64,000 bases of DNA. Origin: Methylobacterium tardum (GTDB lineage Bacteria; Pseudomonadota; Alphaproteobacteria; Rhizobiales; Beijerinckiaceae). Location of the stretch: assembly GCF_023546765.1 (NCBI RefSeq), contig NZ_CP097484.1:1181501-1245500 (forward strand). The letters run 5' to 3'. The notes below the pieces were generated by a model. That model was not told the origin of the DNA and did no database searches. It saw nothing but the letters and a program-made list of their open reading frames with translations. This document shows positions 58,024 through 64,000 of this stretch, piece after piece (the stretch's first letter is position 1; each line of letters begins with the position of its first letter). The position numbers and the translations under genes were made by a program.

Positions 58024-59709
58024 ATGCGCACTGGTATCTCGATCGCGGCCAAGCTCGGGCTCTGCCTCGCCGCGCTGTTTCTCCTGATCGCCGCCACGAG
58101 CGGCCTCTCGCTGTCCGAGCTGCGCAGCGTCAACGCCACCGCGGCGGAGCTGCGCGACGTGCGCGTTCCCACCACGGACGCGCTCGGGCGGATCGGCGTC
58201 CTCATCATGCGCCAGCGGGTCAACGGCGGGCGCCTGATCACCGCCGACACGCCGGAGCTGCGCACCGAGGTTGCGAGCATGATCGCCAAGCGCGGCGACC
58301 AGCTCGCCGCGCAGTTCACCCGCTACGAGGCCGAGCCGCTCACGCAGGCCGAGCGCGACACCTACGCGACCCTGCGCCGGAACCTCGACGCCTACACGGC
58401 CCTGCAGAATCAAGCCGTCGACAAGGCCACGTCCGGCGACGTCGCCGGCGGCCTGCGGATCTACAACACGGCGATGTCGGCCGGCATCAACGCCGTGCTC
58501 TCGGAATGGGACCGGCTGGTCGACCTGAACGCCGCCGGCTCGAAGGCGAGCGGCACGCGGATCGAGGAGACCTACGCGGCCGCCAACCGCAACATGCTGG
58601 CGCTCGCCGGCCTCGCGTTGATCGTCGCCCTGGGCGCTCTGGCGATGGTGCTGCGCGGCGTCAGCCGGCCGCTGCGGGCGATCTCCGCGGCGACGCAGCG
58701 CCTCGCGGCCGGCGACACCGAGGCCGAGATCCCGGGCCAGAGCCGCCGGGACGAGATCGGCGCGCTGGCCGGTTCGGTGGTGGTGTTCCGCGACACCCTG
58801 ATCCGGAGCCGCGCCCTCGAGGCCGAGACCGCGCTCGCCCGCGCGGATGCCGAGACCCAACGCCGGGCCGCGACCCGGGCCATGGCCGACGCGTTCGAGC
58901 AGGCGGTCGGCGGCATCGTCGGCGGCGTCTCGGCGGCCGCCACCGAGCTGGAGGCGACCGCCCGGTCCCTGACCGGCAGCGCGGCGGATTCGGCCGGCCA
59001 GTCGGGCACGGTCGCGGCGGCGGCCAACGAGGCTGCCGCCAACGTCAACACCGTGGCGGCGGCGGCCGAGGAGCTGGGCTCATCGGTCCAGGAGATCGGC
59101 CGGCAGGTCAGCGGCTCGGCGGAGCTGGCGCGGATCGCCGTCGCCGAGGCCGCCGACACGGTGGCGCTGGTGCAGGACCTGAGCGCCGCCGCCGCGAAGG
59201 TGGGCGACGTGGTCGGCCTGATCTCGACCATCGCGGCCCAGACCAACCTCCTGGCCCTCAACGCCACCATCGAGGCGGCCCGCGCGGGCGAGGCCGGACG
59301 CGGCTTCGCGGTCGTCGCCACCGAGGTCAAGGAGCTGGCTGGCCAGACGGCGCGGGCCACCGAGGAGATCACCGGTCAGATCACCCGGATCCAGGCCTCC
59401 ACCGGGCAGGCCGCCACCTCGATCGACGGGATCGGGCGGCGCATCCGCGAGATCGACGGTGTGGCGGCCTCGATCGCCGCCGCGGTGGAGCAGCAGGGCG
59501 CGGCCACGCAGGAAATCGTCCGCAACGTCGCCGAGGCGGCGGCCGGGACCGGCGCGGTCACCGGCACCATCGCGAGCCTCGCCCAGGCCGCCGAGGAGAC
59601 CGGTGCGGCCGCCGCCCAGGTGCTCGGCGCGGCCTCCGAGATGTCGCGCCAGTCCGAGCACCTCACCGCCGAGGTCGGACGCTTCCTCGCCACGGTGCGG
59701 GCGGCGTGA
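58024..59709 (+). CDS. Methyl-accepting chemotaxis protein
   Basis: The 561-residue receptor has membrane helix 1 at about 8-28, a periplasmic four-helix-bundle sensor (about 30-185), helix 2 at about 190-210, HAMP at about 211-263, and the cytoplasmic signalling hairpin with [36 protein letters not shown]. The ligand is unknown. A CGGTCC-(7)-GGACCG hairpin lies in its 5' leader (about 57994-58012). No che genes adjoin it. Confidence 0.92.
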   Translation: MRTGISIAAKLGLCLAALFLLIAATSGLSLSELRSVNATAAELRDVRVPTTDALGRIGVLIMRQRVNGGRLITADTPELRTEVASMIAKRGDQLAAQFTRYEAEPLTQAERDTYATLRRNLDAYTALQNQAVDKATSGDVAGGLRIYNTAMSAGINAVLSEWDRLVDLNAAGSKASGTRIEETYAAANRNMLALAGLALIVALGALAMVLRGVSRPLRAISAATQRLAAGDTEAEIPGQSRRDEIGALAGSVVVFRDTLIRSRALEAETALARADAETQRRAATRAMADAFEQAVGGIVGGVSAAATELEATARSLTGSAADSAGQSGTVAAAANEAAANVNTVAAAAEELGSSVQEIGRQVSGSAELARIAVAEAADTVALVQDLSAAAAKVGDVVGLISTIAAQTNLLALNATIEAARAGEAGRGFAVVATEVKELAGQTARATEEITGQITRIQASTGQAATSIDGIGRRIREIDGVAASIAAAVEQQGAATQEIVRNVAEAAAGTGAVTGTIASLAQAAEETGAAAAQVLGAASEMSRQSEHLTAEVGRFLATVRAA

Positions 59710-59751
59710 GCCGCCCTCACGGTCACGCCCGGGATGGCGTAGGACGGCCCC

Positions 59752-60789
59752 ATGCCGTCCGCGCTGCCCACGCTCCTGCTTCTCGCCGTCCCGCTGGCCG
59801 CCGCCCTCTCGGCCGGGCTGATCCTGCGGCTGTTCCCGCTTCTGCAGCGCTACGCCCTGGCGCGGCCGAATGCCCGGTCCAGCCATACGGTGCCGACCCC
59901 GCAGGGCGGCGGGATCGCGGTCGTCACGGCTTTAGTCACGATCTCGGGCCTGTTCATCGCGGCCCCCGAGATCGGCGGCCGGCCGGACTGGATCTGGCTC
60001 GCCGGCTGCGCGCTCGCGCTGGCGGTCCTGGGTGCGGTCGACGACATCCGCCCGCTGCCGGCCGCGTTCCGGCTCGCCGTGCAGGCGGCGACGGTCGGCC
60101 TGCTGGTCTGGCACCTGGACGGGCGGCTCCTGCCTGAAGCTCCCCTCTGGCTCGAGCGCGGCCTCACGCTTCTCGCCGGCCTGTGGTTCGTGAATCTGAC
60201 GAACTTCATGGACGGGCTCGATTGGATGACGGTGGCCGAGTTCGTCCCGGTCACCGCGACTCTTCTGCTGCTCGGGCTCGCTGGGCCCCTGCCGCCGCTG
60301 CCCGCCCTGGTGGCGGCCAGCCTGCTGGGGGCCGTGCTCGGCTTCGCGCCGTTCAACCGGCCGGTCGCGCGGCTCTTCCTCGGCGATGTCGGGTCGCTGC
60401 CGATCGGGCTCGTCACCGCCTGGCTGCTCTGGCAGCTGGCCGTGGCGGGCGGCCTCGCGGCCGCGTTGCTGCTGCCGCTCACCTACCTGGCCGATGCCAG
60501 CCTGACGCTGATCGCCCGGGCCGGCCGGGGCGAGCGGGTCTGGGAGGCGCATCGCGGGCACTATTATCAGCGGGCCACCGTGAATGGCCTGCGCGTTCCG
60601 GGCATCGTGGCGCGCGTCTTCGTCGTGAACCTCGCCCTGGCGGCGCTGGCCGCCGCGACCTTGCTTTGGCCGTCCTGGCCGGTCACCCTCGCGGCGCTCG
60701 CGGCCGGGCTCGTCCTGGTCGCGATCCTGCTCCGCCGCTTCGCCCGCGCCCCGGCGCCGGCCCCAGCCGAAAGTGCCGTGCAGCCTTGA
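59752..60789 (+). CDS. Undecaprenyl-phosphate sugar-1-phosphate transferase (WecA/MraY family, WreU/WbpL-like)
   Basis: The 345-residue, about 10-helix enzyme has GGGIAVVTAL near helix 2, LGAVDDIRPL, NLTNFMDGLDWM (catalytic Asp, metal) and FLGDVGSLPIGL. It starts surface glycan assembly by moving a HexNAc-1-phosphate, probably QuiNAc or GlcNAc, to undecaprenyl phosphate. The next gene starts in its stop codon. The sugar is inferred from neighbours. Confidence 0.85.
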   Translation: MPSALPTLLLLAVPLAAALSAGLILRLFPLLQRYALARPNARSSHTVPTPQGGGIAVVTALVTISGLFIAAPEIGGRPDWIWLAGCALALAVLGAVDDIRPLPAAFRLAVQAATVGLLVWHLDGRLLPEAPLWLERGLTLLAGLWFVNLTNFMDGLDWMTVAEFVPVTATLLLLGLAGPLPPLPALVAASLLGAVLGFAPFNRPVARLFLGDVGSLPIGLVTAWLLWQLAVAGGLAAALLLPLTYLADASLTLIARAGRGERVWEAHRGHYYQRATVNGLRVPGIVARVFVVNLALAALAAATLLWPSWPVTLAALAAGLVLVAILLRRFARAPAPAPAESAVQP

Positions 60790-61706
60790 CCGGACTCATC
60801 GCGCTCACCGGGGCAACCGGGTTCATCGGCCGCCATCTCCTCGCCGATCTCACGGCCCGCGGCTACCGCGTCCGGGTCCTGCTGCGCCGGCCGACGGCCC
60901 TGCCCGAGGGAGCGGCGAGCGCGATGGTCGGTGACCTGACGCGCCCGATCAACATGGCGGCGGCACTCAGCGGCGTCGACGCGGTGGTGCACTCGGCCGG
61001 GCTCGCCCACGCCATGTCGGGTGCCCCCGAGGACGATTACCGCACGCTCAACACCGAGGCGACGCGCAAGCTCGCCGAGGCGGCGGCCCGCGCCAAGGTG
61101 CGCCGCTTCGTCTTCCTGTCCTCGATCCGCGCCCAGGTCGGGGCGAGCGCGCCGGGCGTGGTCGGGGAGGGCGATCCCGCGGAACCCACCGACGCCTATG
61201 GCCGCTCCAAGCTCGAGGCCGAGCGGGCGCTCGCCGAGACCGGGCTCGACTGGGTCGCCCTGCGCCCAGTCCTCGTCTACGGCGCGGGCGTGAAGGGCAA
61301 CATGGCCGCGCTCCTGGGGCTGGCACGCAGCCCCTACCCCTTGCCGCTGGGCGGCCTCGCGGCGCGGCGCTCGCTGATCTCCCTGGACAGCCTGTCGGGG
61401 GCCGTGGAGACGGTTCTGCGGGCGCCGCAGCCGCTGAACCGGGCCCTCGTCGCGGCCGACCCGGATCCGCTCAGCCTGCCCGAGATGATCGCGGCGCTCC
61501 GCGCGGGCCTCGGCCGCGGCGCGGGGCTCGTCCCGGTCCCGGCCGGCCTCCTCAAGCTGGCCTGCCGGATGACGGGGCGGGAGGCGCAGTTTGCCCGCAT
61601 CGCCGAAGGGTTGGTGGCCCGCGCCGACGGCCTCGTGGCGCTCGGCTGGCATCCGGCCTGCGCGACCCGGGACGGGCTGGCGCGGCTCGCGCGGGCGGGC
61701 GGTTGA
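60786..61706 (+). CDS. NAD-dependent epimerase/dehydratase, UDP-4-keto-6-deoxy-HexNAc reductase-like (WreQ-like)
   Basis: The 306-residue extended SDR has TGATGFIGRHLL at the N-terminus, the serine block FLSSIRAQVG and the catalytic YGRSK. Translation starts at TTG 60786 overlapping the upstream TGA (TTGA). Genes of this type next to a GT4 transferase and a CapD dehydratase reduce the 4-keto sugar to UDP-QuiNAc or UDP-FucNAc before transfer. Product sugar not settled. Confidence 0.8.
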   Translation: MTGLIALTGATGFIGRHLLADLTARGYRVRVLLRRPTALPEGAASAMVGDLTRPINMAAALSGVDAVVHSAGLAHAMSGAPEDDYRTLNTEATRKLAEAAARAKVRRFVFLSSIRAQVGASAPGVVGEGDPAEPTDAYGRSKLEAERALAETGLDWVALRPVLVYGAGVKGNMAALLGLARSPYPLPLGGLAARRSLISLDSLSGAVETVLRAPQPLNRALVAADPDPLSLPEMIAALRAGLGRGAGLVPVPAGLLKLACRMTGREAQFARIAEGLVARADGLVALGWHPACATRDGLARLARAGG

Positions 61707-61766
61707 ACGCTCCGGGCGGGACGGCACGGTTTCCGGCTGAAGCCCTCGGGTGGCGGACCCGCTCCG

Positions 61767-61860
61767 TGTGATCACGAGCGAAGCGGAGCAACCCTGGGCG
61801 GCGCGGCCCTGGTCATTCTGGCGCGGCCCTGGATTGCTTCGCTCCGCTCGCAAAGACGGT
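61767..61860. repeat. Dispersed palindromic repeat, full copy with inner duplication
   Basis: Arms TGATCACGAGCGAAGCGGAG and GCTCCGCTCGCAAAGACGG with inner CCTGG blocks; GGCGCGGCCCTGG occurs in more than one copy inside. Lies between convergent polysaccharide genes. Confidence 0.75.
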
Positions 61861-61924
61861 GAGACCGAGGTGATCCCCGCGGGAAGGATCTGACAGGCCG
61901 CTCCGTTTCCGAAAGCCGGATGCG

Positions 61925-63919
61925 TCAGCCGATGGCCGGAGTCGCACCGGCAAGCGGCGCCTCCTCGGTTATCCCATCGCCGGTCGCCGGGATTGGCCCG
62001 GCCCGCTGGGCCTTGCGCTCGCGGAAATGCGGCACCGCCGCCTCGAAGACGGAGTCCGCGCCCGCCCGGTCGCCCGCCGCCACGGCTCCGCGCAGCTGCG
62101 CGACCCAGGTATCGAGGCGCGCCTTGTCGGCGAAGACCGGCCGCGCCGCCATCACCCCGTCGATCCCCGGCAGCGTGACGCGCGGCTCCTCGCGGGCGAA
62201 CAGGATCTCGTTGAGCCGCTCACCCGGCCGCGCCCCGGTATAGGCGATCTCGATCTCCACGCCGGGCTCGAATCCGGCAAGCCGGATCATGCGCTCGGCA
62301 AGATCCGCGATCCGCACGGGCTGGCCCATCTTGAGCACGTAGACCGCGGCGCGCGCCGAATCCGCAGCGGCGCGCGCCTCGCCGTCGGCGTGGGAGGCGG
62401 CCGTGAGAACGAGGTCGCAGGCCTCGCGCACGGTCATGAAGTAGCGGACCATATCCGGATGGGTGACGGTGACCGGGCCACCGCGGGCGATCTGCGCCTT
62501 GAACACCGGCACCACCGAGCCGGCGGAGCCGAGGACGTTGCCGAATCGCACGGCGATCAGCCGGGTGCGGTGTTCCGGACGGACGGATTGCTCGGCGTCG
62601 AGGGCCTGGGCGACCATCTCGGCGAAGCGCTTGGTGACGCCGAGCTGCGAGACCGGCTCGATCGCCTTGTCGGTGGAGATCATCACCAGGGCCCGGGCGC
62701 CCGCCGCGACCGCGGCCTCGGCGACGTTGATCGAGCCGAACACGTTGGTCTTGATCCCCTCCTGCCAGTCCCGCTCCAGGTAGGGGACCTGCTTGAGCGC
62801 GGCGGCGTGGAGCACGTAATCCGGCCGGAAATCCGCGATCACTTGATGCGTCCGCTCCCGGTCGCGGATGTCGGCGAGGACGCCCGTCACCTCGGCCTCC
62901 GCGGCCAGGATCGCGGGGTGGCTGAGGATCCCGTGGAGTGCCGGCTCGGACGAGTCGAGAATCAGCACCGCGGCGGCCCCGAAGGCCACAGCCCGCAGGC
63001 AGATCTCGGAGCCGATCGAGCCGCCGCCGCCCGTGACCACCACGCGGCGGCCGGTCAGGAACGCCTCGAGACGCGTCCGGTCGATGGCCACGGTCGGCCG
63101 CAGCAGCAGATCCTCGATCTCCAGCGGCGCCAGCTGCGGCCCCTGCGCGCCTTCGCCGAGGCCGGCCACGCGGGCGAGCGGCAGGCCGAGACGGCGGGCC
63201 CGGACGAGGAGGTCGTCGGGCGCAGCCTCCGGGGCGAGGGCGCTCGGGGCGGCCACCAGTCGCCGCACCGGCTCACCGCGGGCGGCGAGATCGGCCACCA
63301 CCTGCTCGAGATCCGGGAAGCCGCCGAGGACCGGCACGCCGCGCATGAACTGACCGCGCTCGTCCGCCCGGGGCGAGAGGATGCCCCGCGGCGCCAGCTT
63401 CTTCACCGAACCGGCCTCGATCGCCCGGATCAGCACGTCGATATCGGCCCCGCGTCCGAGCAGAAGCGTCGGGACCGTGGCGGCCCGGGCGCTCGACTGC
63501 CGGGATCGCGTGTCCTTGAGGTAGCGGAACGCGAGCCGCGCGCCGCCCAGGAAGAAGATCTGCAACACCCAGTAGAGCAGGATCGCGATCTTGCCGAAGA
63601 AGTAGAACCCGTAGAGGTCGGACGAGACCAGCACCCAGTCGGTCACCAGCAGCGCCAGGGCCAGCACGCTGGCCGCGCGCACGATGCCGGCGAGATCCTG
63701 CAGGGACGCGAAGCGCCACTTGGTCCGGTAGAGCCGGAAGCGGCCGTAGACGAGGCCCGCGAAGACCAGGAACGGCGGCAGCAGGAGGGGCAGGGCGTGC
63801 AGGCGCTCGGCGAGCATGCCGCCCTGGAAGCGGAACAGGAAGGTGAGCACCACGGCCGCAGCGGTCGCCGCGAGGTCGTGGGCCACCATCACCGCGGTCT
63901 TGTAGAAGCGCTGCTGCAT
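61925..63919 (-). CDS. Membrane-bound UDP-HexNAc 4,6-dehydratase (CapD/WbpM/WreV-like)
   Basis: The 664-residue protein has four N-terminal membrane helices (about residues 10-120), a CoA-binding-like middle domain, and a C-terminal SDR domain from about 290. VVTGGGGSIGSEICLRA is the nucleotide site and STDKAIEPVSQLGVTKR holds the catalytic Lys with neighbours; WbpM members use a modified Met/Lys in place of YxxxK. It makes UDP-4-keto-6-deoxy-GlcNAc. With the transferase and reductase at 59.7-61.7 kb it completes a QuiNAc-type pathway. The true start could be further upstream, to 63973. Confidence 0.88.
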   Translation of the reverse strand: MQQRFYKTAVMVAHDLAATAAAVVLTFLFRFQGGMLAERLHALPLLLPPFLVFAGLVYGRFRLYRTKWRFASLQDLAGIVRAASVLALALLVTDWVLVSSDLYGFYFFGKIAILLYWVLQIFFLGGARLAFRYLKDTRSRQSSARAATVPTLLLGRGADIDVLIRAIEAGSVKKLAPRGILSPRADERGQFMRGVPVLGGFPDLEQVVADLAARGEPVRRLVAAPSALAPEAAPDDLLVRARRLGLPLARVAGLGEGAQGPQLAPLEIEDLLLRPTVAIDRTRLEAFLTGRRVVVTGGGGSIGSEICLRAVAFGAAAVLILDSSEPALHGILSHPAILAAEAEVTGVLADIRDRERTHQVIADFRPDYVLHAAALKQVPYLERDWQEGIKTNVFGSINVAEAAVAAGARALVMISTDKAIEPVSQLGVTKRFAEMVAQALDAEQSVRPEHRTRLIAVRFGNVLGSAGSVVPVFKAQIARGGPVTVTHPDMVRYFMTVREACDLVLTAASHADGEARAAADSARAAVYVLKMGQPVRIADLAERMIRLAGFEPGVEIEIAYTGARPGERLNEILFAREEPRVTLPGIDGVMAARPVFADKARLDTWVAQLRGAVAAGDRAGADSVFEAAVPHFRERKAQRAGPIPATGDGITEEAPLAGATPAIG

Positions 63920-64000
63920 CGGGTGCCGGATCGGGATGCCGCGGGGTATCCGCCGCGGCACCGGCCCTGTCAACGCGGCGGGAAGCCGGCCCGGCGCTGC

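Overview
This 64 kb window is GC-rich alphaproteobacterial chromosome, most probably from Methylobacteriaceae (Methylobacterium or Methylorubrum). The basis is the ethylmalonyl-CoA pathway genes ccr and ecm flanking a catalase, a membrane-bound formate dehydrogenase set, many small alphaproteobacterial DUF proteins, and dispersed palindromic repeats of the kind common in this family. I found no rRNA, tRNA, CRISPR array, phage or transposase gene, so this reads as ordinary chromosome rather than an island.

Layout. 0-7 kb: a degenerate ABC-type protein cut by the window edge, an L,D-transpeptidase, a metallo-beta-lactamase-fold enzyme and two NAD-dependent epimerase-like proteins. 7.2-17.1 kb: two divergent acyl-CoA operons. 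The leftward one runs nitronate monooxygenase-like, crotonase, IclR regulator, CoA transferase. The rightward one runs PimF-like fusion, thiolase and two acyl-CoA dehydrogenases, an order like the pim dicarboxylate genes. Between them lie two near-identical palindromes that fit an IclR operator. 17.3-31 kb: TPR lipoprotein, purEK, two DUF465 proteins, prpE, a secreted phospholipase A2-like protein, an Old Yellow Enzyme, a phosphodiester glycosidase, and an MFS/amidohydrolase pair. 30.5-37 kb: an XRE-cupin regulator divergent from an omega-aminotransferase, an SDR, an M20 peptidase, a second L,D-transpeptidase and small envelope proteins.

37.7-43.7 kb: fdoG-fdoH-fdoI-fdhE, leftward. The catalytic subunit contains an in-frame UGA at the selenocysteine position, followed by a SECIS-like hairpin, so one gene looks like two. 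44-50 kb: a NepR-like anti-sigma protein and a sulfate assimilation block (sulfate-binding protein, cysT, cysW, cysA, cysK). 50-58 kb: a DUF3309 peptide behind a sigma-EcfG-like promoter, a protease-fold protein lacking catalytic residues, PhnA, then ccr, katA and ecm. 58-64 kb: a chemoreceptor and a three-gene set for initiating a surface polysaccharide, matching the WreU/WreQ/WreV logic (QuiNAc).

Five otherwise well-preserved genes (PimF-like, thiolase, second acyl-CoA dehydrogenase, ccr, ecm) each carry one apparent single-base deletion, mostly in G/C runs. The uniform pattern points to sequence error more than to gene decay. By contrast the fdoG interruption is in frame and biologically explained.
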